Under the pieces are notes generated by a model. That model was given only the letters and a program-made list of their open reading frames with translations, was not told the DNA's origin and did not search any database. A stretch of 14,386 nucleotides of DNA from Sva-07 sp035529175. Its GTDB lineage: Bacteria > Actinomycetota > Acidimicrobiia > Acidimicrobiales > Ilumatobacteraceae. Both the position numbers and the translations under genes were made by a program. The DNA lies in NCBI GenBank assembly GCA_035529175.1, contig DATKXG010000076.1:1-14386 (forward strand), read 5' to 3'. Below, piece after piece: positions 1 to 6,177 of the stretch (position 1 is the first letter of the stretch; every line of letters starts with the position of its first letter).

Positions 1-126
1 CACGAGCACCCACCACTCGCGAACGACGAGGAACACGATCGCCTGGGCGACGACACCGGCAGCGACGAGGCGGGCCGAGGTCTCGTTGACCGGGTCGGGG
101 AAGCTCAGCAGTGCTCGCAGGTTCAC
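1..126 (-). CDS. DUF4395-like membrane protein, 5' part only
   Basis: This frame stays open from a GTG at 126 to the left edge, so about 42 residues are visible and the C-terminus is missing. The peptide begins MNLRALLSFPDPVNETSARL and continues into a hydrophobic stretch ending in REWWVLV, which reads as a first membrane helix. The FPxPVNExxARLVAAGVV pattern is what I associate with the N-terminus of small actinobacterial DUF4395 integral membrane proteins, whose function is unknown. The GTG was chosen because a TAGCGT hexamer sits exactly 7 nt upstream with TTGTTG 17 nt further up, giving a leaderless promoter. A longer version starting near 195 (GTG AGG CAG) is possible but would swallow that promoter. 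The gene is divergent from the alanine-racemase-like gene. The family call is by memory of the motif, on a short fragment. Confidence 0.6.
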   Translation of the reverse strand, partial: MNLRALLSFPDPVNETSARLVAAGVVAQAIVFLVVREWWVLV

Positions 127-133
127 CGCGGCA

Positions 134-162
134 ACGCTATCGCTGACAATTCCGATCAACAA
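134..162 (-). promoter_or_regulatory. Leaderless promoter of the DUF4395-like gene
   Basis: On the minus strand TTGTTG (162-157) is followed after 17 nt by TAGCGT (139-134), and 7 nt later by the GTG start at 126. No Shine-Dalgarno sequence precedes the GTG. The distance puts the expected transcription start at the start codon itself. Confidence 0.5.
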
Positions 163-217
163 GGTCGGGATTACCGGATCCGTGAGCTGCCTCACTGCCG
201 CGACGATGACACAGCAG

Positions 218-223
218 TAGCGT
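218..223 (+). promoter_or_regulatory. -10 element (TAGCGT) of the alanine-racemase-like gene
   Basis: TAGCGT lies exactly 7 nt before the GTG at 231. The same hexamer and spacing serve the divergent gene at 134-139 and the oxygenase gene at 6138-6143. No good -35 is visible at 16-18 nt upstream and there is no ribosome-binding site, which fits leaderless transcription. Confidence 0.45.
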
Positions 224-230
224 CGCCGAG

Positions 231-1148
231 GTGACGATCACGCTCACCGTTCGCACCGCGCCGTGGCGGGCCCACGTCGCACGCGTCGCGAGCACGGTCG
301 ACGGGCTCGTCCCCGTCGTGAAGGGCAATGGCTATGGGTTCGGACGCGTCGCCCTCGCCGAGATCGCGTCCACGTTCTGCGACACGGTGGCGGTCGGGAC
401 CGTGCACGAACTCGACGGGTTGCCCGGGGGTCTCCACGCAGTGGTCCTCACCCCGACGCTTGCGGCGCCGGCATCGACCGATCCGATCCTCACCGTCGGC
501 CACCGGACCCACGTCGAGTGCCTCGATGGATGGAGCGGCCGGGTGCTCGTCAAGCTGGAATCGTCGATGCACCGCTACGGCGGCGGCGTCGAGTTGATCG
601 ACCTTGCCCGGGCACGAGGACTGGACGTGACCGGCGTCAGCATCCACCTTCCACTGGTCGGATCATCCGCCGAGCACGCCGACGAGATCCGCACGACGAT
701 CGCCGACGTCGACGCCGACCTCTCCGTCTGGCTGAGCCACCTCGATCCCCCGACCTACGCCTCGCTGCCCACGACACACGCCTACCGCCTGCGGCTCGGG
801 ACGGCGCTGTGGCACGGCGACAAGTCCACCCTCCAGCTGCGCGCGGATGTCCTCGATGTCCGGCCGATCCGCGACGGACAACACGCCGGCTACCGCCAGA
901 GCCCGGTCGACGGCGATGGCCATCTGGTGATGATCGGCGCCGGCACGGCGAACGGCGTCACGGCACTGCCCGACGGCCGCAGTCCGTTCCACTTCGAACG
1001 GCGACGGCTCCGACTCCATGAGGCTCCCCACATGCACACCTCGATGGCATTCGTCCCCGACGGTGACCCCGTTCCCGACATCGGTGGGAGCGTCGACGTG
1101 CAGCGGCCGCTCACGATGACGACGGTCGACGCCGTCGACTGGATCTGA
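231..1148 (+). CDS. Alanine racemase-like PLP protein (atypical, short)
   Basis: The 305-residue product starts with a barrel segment carrying VPVVKGNGYGFGR (residues 27-39). This matches the PLP-lysine motif of alanine racemases (VVKxxAYGHG); K31 would form the internal aldimine. RLGTALWHGD corresponds to the usual RPGxxLYG segment. The protein is shorter than typical alanine racemases (about 360-380 residues), and the C-terminal beta domain is poorly conserved: the expected GYADG and SMDQ motifs appear only as weak counterparts (IGAGTANGV, HTSMAF). It could therefore act on another amino acid, need a partner, or not be a racemase at all. The GTG start is supported by TAGCGT 7 nt upstream. 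The acyltransferase gene follows after 16 nt, so the two are probably one transcription unit. Confidence 0.7.
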   Translation: MTITLTVRTAPWRAHVARVASTVDGLVPVVKGNGYGFGRVALAEIASTFCDTVAVGTVHELDGLPGGLHAVVLTPTLAAPASTDPILTVGHRTHVECLDGWSGRVLVKLESSMHRYGGGVELIDLARARGLDVTGVSIHLPLVGSSAEHADEIRTTIADVDADLSVWLSHLDPPTYASLPTTHAYRLRLGTALWHGDKSTLQLRADVLDVRPIRDGQHAGYRQSPVDGDGHLVMIGAGTANGVTALPDGRSPFHFERRRLRLHEAPHMHTSMAFVPDGDPVPDIGGSVDVQRPLTMTTVDAVDWI

Positions 1149-1164
1149 GCGACCGGGTCTCGCA

Positions 1165-2304
1165 GTGGGCCTGAGCGTTCCGACCCCGACGTTCGCCGAC
1201 ACCGCTCCGTCCGCCCGGATGGCGGGGCCCGACGTGGTCCGCGCCGTCGCGCTGATCGGCGTGGTCGTGATGAACTTCCACGGCTACCTGATCCTGCGCG
1301 ACATCGAATCGGGTGGTGTCCACGCTCCGACGGGATGGCTCGACGAGCTCTTCGACCCGTGGGACGGCCCGCTGTCGACACGGTTCGCGGCGACATTCGT
1401 CCTCGTCGCCGGAGTCGGCGTGACGCTGCTCACCCGTCGCACACTCGGCGAGCCCACACGCGTCAGGGAGATGCGGTGGCGCCTGGTCCGGCGCGGTGTG
1501 CTCCTCTACGTGGTCGGCCTGCTGCTGGAGCAGATCTGGCCGGGAACGATCATCGTCTACTACGGCGTGATGTTCGTGCTGGCGGCCGGGATCTTCACCT
1601 GGCGGTCGAGATGGATCGTCGCTGCCGGCGCCGTCACCGCGATCGGCTCCACGGCGCTGAGGTCATGGAGGTTCGACCGCGCCCGCGACGGCGACTCGAC
1701 GAGCTGGCTGACGTCGCCCGGCGACGACTCGATCCGCCGCTACGTGTTCGACGTGTTCGTCAACGGCACCCACCCACTGCTGCCGTGGTTCTCGTTCCTC
1801 TGCGCGGGAATCGTGCTGGGCCGGATCCTGCCACTGCGGTGGTGGCGGCGAGCGACCGTCGGCGCCGGGCTCGCATCCGTGTCGGTCGCGTGGTTCCTGT
1901 CGGCGCTCCTCACCGCAGGTGACGGCGACGGCAACGGTGACGGTGACCTGGCCGGGGTGGTGTTCTCGACGAATCCGCTCGACCGCAGCATCGTCTACGT
2001 GACGAGCGCGCTCGGCACGGCACTGCTCGCCTATGCGGCGATCGACTGGCTGGCCGAGCGGTTTGCCGTGGCGACCGATCCGCTCCGCCGGGCCGGACAG
2101 CTGACGCTCTCGCTGTACCTCGCCCACGTTCTCGTGTTCAACCTGCTGGTCGACTGGCTCGGATGGGTCGAACCGGCCGGGACCTCGTCGGCGCTGCTGT
2201 TCGCCGCAGGCTTCTGGGTGGGCGCGATCGCCTTGGCCGCGTGGTGGCAACGCCGATTCGGGCGCGGTCCCGCGGAGTACGTCTATCGGGCGTTCGGCGG
2301 CTGA
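1165..2304 (+). CDS. DUF418 / heparan-alpha-glucosaminide N-acetyltransferase-like membrane protein
   Basis: This is a 379-residue integral membrane protein with roughly eight to ten hydrophobic helices. The N-terminus (GPDVVRAVALIGVVVMNFHG, residues 21-40) and the TRFAATFVLVAGVGVTLLTRR segment (72-92) resemble the catalytic part of HGSNAT/DUF1624-type acyltransferases. The end (GQLTLSLYLAHVLVF, then a final WWQRRFGRGPAEYVYRAF) is typical of DUF418 proteins. Such proteins are thought to transfer acyl groups to envelope glycans, but the substrate here is unknown. An extra loop at 252-261 has alternating Asp-Gly resembling a calcium-binding loop. The GTG at 1165 has no clear ribosome-binding site; an ATG at 1219 (residue 19) just before the conserved region is an alternative. 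The 3' end overlaps the convergent ROK gene by 22 bp. Confidence 0.8.
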   Translation: MGLSVPTPTFADTAPSARMAGPDVVRAVALIGVVVMNFHGYLILRDIESGGVHAPTGWLDELFDPWDGPLSTRFAATFVLVAGVGVTLLTRRTLGEPTRVREMRWRLVRRGVLLYVVGLLLEQIWPGTIIVYYGVMFVLAAGIFTWRSRWIVAAGAVTAIGSTALRSWRFDRARDGDSTSWLTSPGDDSIRRYVFDVFVNGTHPLLPWFSFLCAGIVLGRILPLRWWRRATVGAGLASVSVAWFLSALLTAGDGDGNGDGDLAGVVFSTNPLDRSIVYVTSALGTALLAYAAIDWLAERFAVATDPLRRAGQLTLSLYLAHVLVFNLLVDWLGWVEPAGTSSALLFAAGFWVGAIALAAWWQRRFGRGPAEYVYRAFGG

Positions 2305-3278
2305 CCGAGGGAACCCGACGAACGACGCCGTGCCGCACGCCGGAGTCCTCGCCATCCGACCGCGCCGGCGCCGACGAGGGGACCCTGTTCACCGAGCCTC
2401 GACGGGGTGATCCGCGCCCCTCGGCTGTACGGCTGGCGCGCATGCTCGTCGAGCGACACCTGCGCCGCGTGGAAGAACGTCGACCCGAAGCCGAGCGCCA
2501 CGCTTCCGCCGACCACGACGAGCGAGAGATCGAACGCATTGCACATCGACGCCGCGGCGCGCCCCACGACGTCACCGGTGCGCTGCATGATCTGATACGA
2601 CGGCTCCGAGACCGGACGACCGGTGATGGCGTCGATGGCCTGCCCGGATGCTTCGGCTTGGAGGCACCCCTGCGTCCCGCACGTGCAGCGGCGCCCTCCG
2701 GGTTCGACGATGAAGTGGCCGATCTGTCCCGCGTAGCCCGACTCGCCGTCGAGGAGGTCACCGTCGAGGATGATGCCGCCCGAGACGCCGGCCGACACCG
2801 TGATCGCACAGAAATTCGGTTGTCCACGAGCGGCGCCGAGCCACCCTTCCGCGAGGGCCAACGCCTTGGCATCGAGGTCGCCGTACACGGCGTGTCCGGA
2901 CAGCTCCACGAGACGTGATCGCAGCGGGAAGTCGCGCCAGCCGGGCACGCTGAGCGGCGACACCAGCTCGAGACCCCGGCTGGCATGGGCGCCGCTGGTG
3001 ACACCCAGGCCCCGTACGGACACGGCATGGCGAGATCCCGCGCGTTCGAGCATCTCGGTGACGGTCAGTGCGAGCGTCGTGTACTGGGATTCGGGGCCGA
3101 CGTCGGGCTCGATACGTGCCCGGGCCCGATCGATCAGCACACCACGGGTGGTGACCAGGCCGGCCTGGAAATGTGTGGCGCCGACGTCCACGGCCAGCAC
3201 GACGTCGCCGAGTGGCTCGCTCGGGGCGACGCTCGACTCAGCGTCGGGGTCGACCGGTTCGGCTGCGACATCGGACAT
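2283..3278 (-). CDS. ROK-family sugar kinase (glucokinase-like)
   Basis: The 331-residue product has the ROK layout. The phosphate-binding motif VLAVDVGATHFQAG is at residues 27-40, the probable catalytic Asp134 is in YGDLDAKALALAEG, and a glycine-rich VSAGVSGGIILDG follows at 161-173. The zinc-binding signature is H188 followed by C198-T-C200-G-x-x-G-C205. VVVGGSVALG (254-263) closes the nucleotide site. ROK kinases phosphorylate hexoses such as glucose or N-acetyl sugars in the cytoplasm; the substrate cannot be read from sequence. The usual GEIGH motif is GQIGH here (Q185), a change at a sugar-contacting position. There is no N-terminal DNA-binding domain, so this is a kinase rather than a NagC/XylR-type repressor. 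ATG 3278 is chosen because the frame upstream to 3368 looks unconserved and TACCGT lies 10 nt before the ATG. Confidence 0.85.
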   Translation of the reverse strand: MSDVAAEPVDPDAESSVAPSEPLGDVVLAVDVGATHFQAGLVTTRGVLIDRARARIEPDVGPESQYTTLALTVTEMLERAGSRHAVSVRGLGVTSGAHASRGLELVSPLSVPGWRDFPLRSRLVELSGHAVYGDLDAKALALAEGWLGAARGQPNFCAITVSAGVSGGIILDGDLLDGESGYAGQIGHFIVEPGGRRCTCGTQGCLQAEASGQAIDAITGRPVSEPSYQIMQRTGDVVGRAAASMCNAFDLSLVVVGGSVALGFGSTFFHAAQVSLDEHARQPYSRGARITPSRLGEQGPLVGAGAVGWRGLRRAARRRSSGSLGQPPNAR

Positions 3279-3288
3279 CGGCCAACGA

Positions 3289-3294
3289 ACGGTA
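3289..3294 (-). promoter_or_regulatory. Possible -10 element (TACCGT) of the ROK gene
   Basis: TACCGT ends 10 nt before the ATG at 3278 on the minus strand, leaving an expected 5' leader of only a few nucleotides. No Shine-Dalgarno sequence is seen. No convincing -35 was found. Confidence 0.35.
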
Positions 3295-3328
3295 GCGCCG
3301 ACCGGCCACGAGTGTCGTGAGAACGCAC

Positions 3329-3359
3329 TTGACCCCGTCGGGACTTGTGCCGATACCTC
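3329..3359 (+). promoter_or_regulatory. Promoter of the secreted cell-wall protein gene
   Basis: TTGACC (3329-3334) is a near-consensus -35. TACCTC (3354-3359) lies 19 nt downstream, or GATACC (3352-3357) with a 17-nt spacer. The ATG at 3367 follows TACCTC by 7 nt, so the mRNA would be leaderless or nearly so. Confidence 0.45.
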
Positions 3360-3366
3360 CATCGCC

Positions 3367-5127
3367 ATGTCTCCGCCCGCAGCGACTTCCCGACGCGTCC
3401 CGCGACGACCGCGCCGCGGACCCGCCGGCGCGCTGGCCGCCGCCGTCGCGGTCGCTCTGATCGGCGCTGCGGCGTCACCGATTGCTCACGCCGACGACGC
3501 GACGCCGACGTCCAGCGCCGAGACCACCGCACCGACGACGGAACCCACGACGGCGCCGACGACCGCACCGGCCACGACCGCACCGCCGCCGCCACCTCCC
3601 GTACCCGACCCCCCGGCTCCGCCGGCGTCGAGCACTGCGGGCACCACGGCGCCGACCACGACCGCGCTCCCACCGCCGACGACCGCACCGCCGCCGCCGT
3701 CCACCACGATCGCACCGGCTGCGCACAACGTCGTCACCTATCCCAGTCAGATCGCCAACATCCTCGCCACCATCCGCTACCTCGAATCGCGCGGCGACTA
3801 CACGGCACCGCCGAACAAGGGCCGGGCATCGGGTGCGTATCAGTTCATCACCTCGACCTGGAACGGCTACGGCGGTTACAGCGATGCCTACCTGGCCCCA
3901 CCGGAGATCCAGGACGAGCGGGCAGCCGCCGACGTCACCCGGTTCCTGGCGCAGTGGAACAACGACGTGTCGATGATCCCGGTGATGTGGTACTACCCGC
4001 GGGCGGCTCAGGACCCGACCCTGCTCGACATCGTGCCGGTGCCCTCCGCCGGCAACGTGCTGACGGTCCGCGAGTACCAACAGCGCTGGCTCGGCGTCTG
4101 GGCATTCCTCTCGGGGCAGCCGATCCCGCAGACCCTGACGGTCGAAGCTCGCCTCGCGCGGCTCGGATTCGCCCCTGAGCTCGCCGCGCCGACCGCCGTC
4201 GATCCGGCGACGCCGGCAGTCGAGCGGACCGCCGAGGTGGCGTTCCCGGTGCTCGGCCCGACCCGACTCGCAGCCCCGGACTGCGGCGATGCCCAGGACG
4301 TCGCCCAGAACGCCAGCAGCACGGGGTCGACGGCAGAAATCGAAGCCGCCGGACTCTGCGCCGAAGAAGCGCCGGGCATCGTCTTCGGCGTCAAGATGCA
4401 ACCGGTGCTCGCGGTCGTCGACGGAGTGATCACCGACGTCCGCAACGTGGCGGGCGAGACCATTTCCGTGACGATCACCGACGCGACGGGGCGCAGCTTC
4501 GTGCTCGCCGGGTTCAACGACGACACGCCCGGCACGAACGACGGCGCCGCACCCGATCATCTCCGGTTGACCGCACTCGCCGTCGTCGGCCAGAGCGTGC
4601 GCGCCGGCCAGGTGCTCGGCTTCATGGGCGACACCGACCCGCTGCCGATCGGTATCCGGTCCGACGTGCCCACCGACGCGACCGTCCAGATCCCGGTCGA
4701 CGAGGTCGCGCCGCACATCCGCTTGACGATCATCGACCTCGACGGAACCCCGGTCGACGCCTACGGACCGGTGATCGACGCCCTGTTCCGGCAGGTGTGC
4801 TCGGTCGGCATCGGCCCGTGGTCGGGCATCCGGAACGGTCTGGGCCTCGACCCGGTCGTCACCGAGACCACCGACGACAACCGTGAGATCGATTCCGAAT
4901 GGGAGATCACCTCGACCGGCGAAGTGATCGCATCGGGGTGGGCCGCGATGATCTATCCCAGCGAGAGCTGCGGTTGGGCGCCACCGGAGAAGCGCGGGCC
5001 CGGCGCGGCCGGCCCCACGACGATCCCGGTCAGCTGGCTGACACCGATCGACCTGCCGACCTCGATCTGGGTCGAACTGGCCGTGCGTGACGACACCTCG
5101 CTCGCGGTACCGATGATGCGGCCCTGA
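3367..5127 (+). CDS. Secreted cell-wall protein: transglycosylase-like domain plus degenerate M23 domain
   Basis: The 586-residue product opens with an Arg-rich n-region, a hydrophobic core (21-38) and a signal-peptidase site IAHA|DD after residue 42. A Thr/Pro/Ala linker (45-117) suits spanning of the envelope. Residues 121-260 look like a lysozyme/SLT fold: RYLESRGDY, with E140 as the likely catalytic Glu, and SGAYQFITSTWNGYGGY. Residues 335-475 have M23/LytM-like strands (VVDGVITDV, VRAGQVLGFMGDTD, PHIRLTIID), but the expected zinc ligands are lost: the HxH site reads HIR (450-452), YxHL reads LAGF, and HxGxD is absent. This suggests a muralytic enzyme coupled to a non-catalytic LytM domain. 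The C-terminal 110 residues, with Cys478 and Cys535, are unassigned. ATG 3367 fits the signal peptide and promoter; frame-open sequence further upstream lies over the ROK gene. Confidence 0.8.
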   Translation: MSPPAATSRRVPRRPRRGPAGALAAAVAVALIGAAASPIAHADDATPTSSAETTAPTTEPTTAPTTAPATTAPPPPPPVPDPPAPPASSTAGTTAPTTTALPPPTTAPPPPSTTIAPAAHNVVTYPSQIANILATIRYLESRGDYTAPPNKGRASGAYQFITSTWNGYGGYSDAYLAPPEIQDERAAADVTRFLAQWNNDVSMIPVMWYYPRAAQDPTLLDIVPVPSAGNVLTVREYQQRWLGVWAFLSGQPIPQTLTVEARLARLGFAPELAAPTAVDPATPAVERTAEVAFPVLGPTRLAAPDCGDAQDVAQNASSTGSTAEIEAAGLCAEEAPGIVFGVKMQPVLAVVDGVITDVRNVAGETISVTITDATGRSFVLAGFNDDTPGTNDGAAPDHLRLTALAVVGQSVRAGQVLGFMGDTDPLPIGIRSDVPTDATVQIPVDEVAPHIRLTIIDLDGTPVDAYGPVIDALFRQVCSVGIGPWSGIRNGLGLDPVVTETTDDNREIDSEWEITSTGEVIASGWAAMIYPSESCGWAPPEKRGPGAAGPTTIPVSWLTPIDLPTSIWVELAVRDDTSLAVPMMRP

Positions 5128-5128
5128 C

Positions 5129-5147
5129 CGACGCGGGCGCTGCGTCG
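5129..5147. terminator. Small hairpin between convergent genes
   Basis: CGACGC (5129-5134) pairs with GCGTCG (5142-5147) around a 7-nt loop, 1 nt after the stop of the secreted-protein gene and before the end of the convergent oxygenase gene. There is no T-tract, so a role in termination is only suggested by position. Confidence 0.25.
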
Positions 5148-5158
5148 ACACCTTCTGC

Positions 5159-6130
5159 TCAGCCGACGCGGCGGGCGTCCTCGATGAGGTTGATCTCGTA
5201 CAGGACCTCGTCGAGTGCGTGCTCGGCGCTGATCGCCGAGAACCGCTGCGGATTGTCCGGAGTGCAGCACGACGGCACCGGCGACAGGATCGTCCATGGT
5301 CGGGGGTGGCAGAACTGCACCACGCTGTAGCGCTCACCCTCGTAGCCCGGCGCGGCCACCACCCGGTGCCACCCGATCGGGATGACGCCGTTGGTGAGCC
5401 GCTCCAGCATGATTCCGGTGTTGATGATCACCGCATTGTCAGGCGGCGTGGCATCGATCCAGTCGTCGCCGACACGCACCTGCAGGCCCGGGGCCGTCGC
5501 ACGAGGGAGCGCCGTGATCAGGTTGATGTCGCCGTGCTGGCCAGCCCATTCGTGGCCCTCCGCGCCGAGCTCGGACATCGCGGGATACCGGATCGCCCTC
5601 GTCAGGGTGGGCCCGTCGGCCACCATGTCGTCGAAGAACGTCTCGTGGCACCCGACGCCCTCGGCGATCACGCGCAGGAACCGCCGCTGCAGGTCAGCGA
5701 TCGACTCGTGGAAGCGGTTCAGCACGTCGGTGATGCCCGGCACCGCTGACTCCGGCAGTAGTTGGTCGGGATACGCCGTCGGGAACTTGGTCTTCAGCGG
5801 GTGCCCGGCGGCGATCGGCGCCGACCAGTTGAGCATCTCCTTCCAGTCGGGCTTGTCGCTCGACGCGGCAGTCTCGACCAACAGGCCCGTGTACCCGGTC
5901 TGGCCGTGGGCTCCCGGCGCGATGAACTGCTGCTTGGTCGCTTCGTCGAGCTCGAAGAACTCGCGCAACATTCCGTAGGTCGTGTCGAGGAGGTCGTCGG
6001 AGAGATCGTGGCTCGTGTAGACGAAGCCGGTCTCGAGGCTCCGGCGGACGCCGTCGACGACCGCCCGTCGGGCCGTGCCGGAGCTCGACTCGAACACGAG
6101 CAGGTCGACATCGAGGATCTGATCGGTCAT
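5159..6130 (-). CDS. 2-oxoglutarate/Fe(II)-dependent oxygenase, isopenicillin N synthase-like
   Basis: The 323-residue cytosolic protein has the DIOX_N-type N-terminal half (SLETGFVYTSHDL, residues 31-43) and a C-terminal double-stranded beta-helix with the iron triad H199-x-D201 (GQHGDINLITAL) and H255 (GWHRV). R267-Y-S269 (GERYSVVQF) would bind the 2-oxoglutarate carboxylate. This places it in the plant-type/IPNS-like oxygenase superfamily, which hydroxylates, desaturates or cyclises small molecules. The presence of the RxS pair favours 2-oxoglutarate as cosubstrate, but the substrate cannot be told. It lies 47 nt downstream of the D-cysteine desulfhydrase-like gene on the same strand but has its own TAGCGT element 7 nt before the ATG, so it is probably transcribed separately. 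The long open frame upstream of 6130 overlaps the neighbouring gene and is not coding. Confidence 0.85.
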   Translation of the reverse strand: MTDQILDVDLLVFESSSGTARRAVVDGVRRSLETGFVYTSHDLSDDLLDTTYGMLREFFELDEATKQQFIAPGAHGQTGYTGLLVETAASSDKPDWKEMLNWSAPIAAGHPLKTKFPTAYPDQLLPESAVPGITDVLNRFHESIADLQRRFLRVIAEGVGCHETFFDDMVADGPTLTRAIRYPAMSELGAEGHEWAGQHGDINLITALPRATAPGLQVRVGDDWIDATPPDNAVIINTGIMLERLTNGVIPIGWHRVVAAPGYEGERYSVVQFCHPRPWTILSPVPSCCTPDNPQRFSAISAEHALDEVLYEINLIEDARRVG

Positions 6131-6137
6131 CGTCGCA

Positions 6138-6143
6138 ACGCTA
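6138..6143 (-). promoter_or_regulatory. -10 element (TAGCGT) of the oxygenase gene
   Basis: On the minus strand TAGCGT is followed by 7 nt and then ATG at 6130, the same arrangement as at 134-139 and 218-223. No ribosome-binding site or clear -35 is present, consistent with a leaderless mRNA. Confidence 0.45.
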
Positions 6144-6157
6144 GCCGTGCCCACACT

Positions 6158-6170
6158 CCTCCACGGGAGG
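6158..6170 (-). terminator. Short hairpin after the desulfhydrase-like gene
   Basis: CCTCC and GGAGG (5-bp stem, 3-nt loop) lie 7 nt past the minus-strand stop at 6178 and ahead of the oxygenase -10. The stem is short with no T-tract, so terminator function is uncertain. Confidence 0.22.
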
Positions 6171-6177
6171 GCGGGGG

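Noticed and set aside
2770..3366. Upstream extension of the secreted protein from an ATG at 2770
   Set aside because: It would be antisense to most of the ROK gene and would bury the signal peptide; ATG 3367 gives a proper signal sequence and has a promoter at the right distance.
3530..3720. Repetitive ACGACCGCACCG-like DNA that could suggest a tandem-repeat element
   Set aside because: It is in frame and encodes a Thr/Pro/Ala linker typical of secreted actinobacterial wall proteins, so coding constraint explains it.
3475..5337. 620-codon open frame on the minus strand opposite the secreted-protein gene
   Set aside because: It is rich in Arg, Gly and His with no recognisable domain and lies antisense to a gene with a signal peptide and conserved domains; it is a by-product of G+C-rich codon positions.
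6131..6177. Operon of the desulfhydrase-like and oxygenase genes
   Set aside because: They share a strand and are 47 nt apart, but a small hairpin and a TAGCGT-N7-ATG start lie between them, so separate transcription seems more likely; read-through is not excluded.
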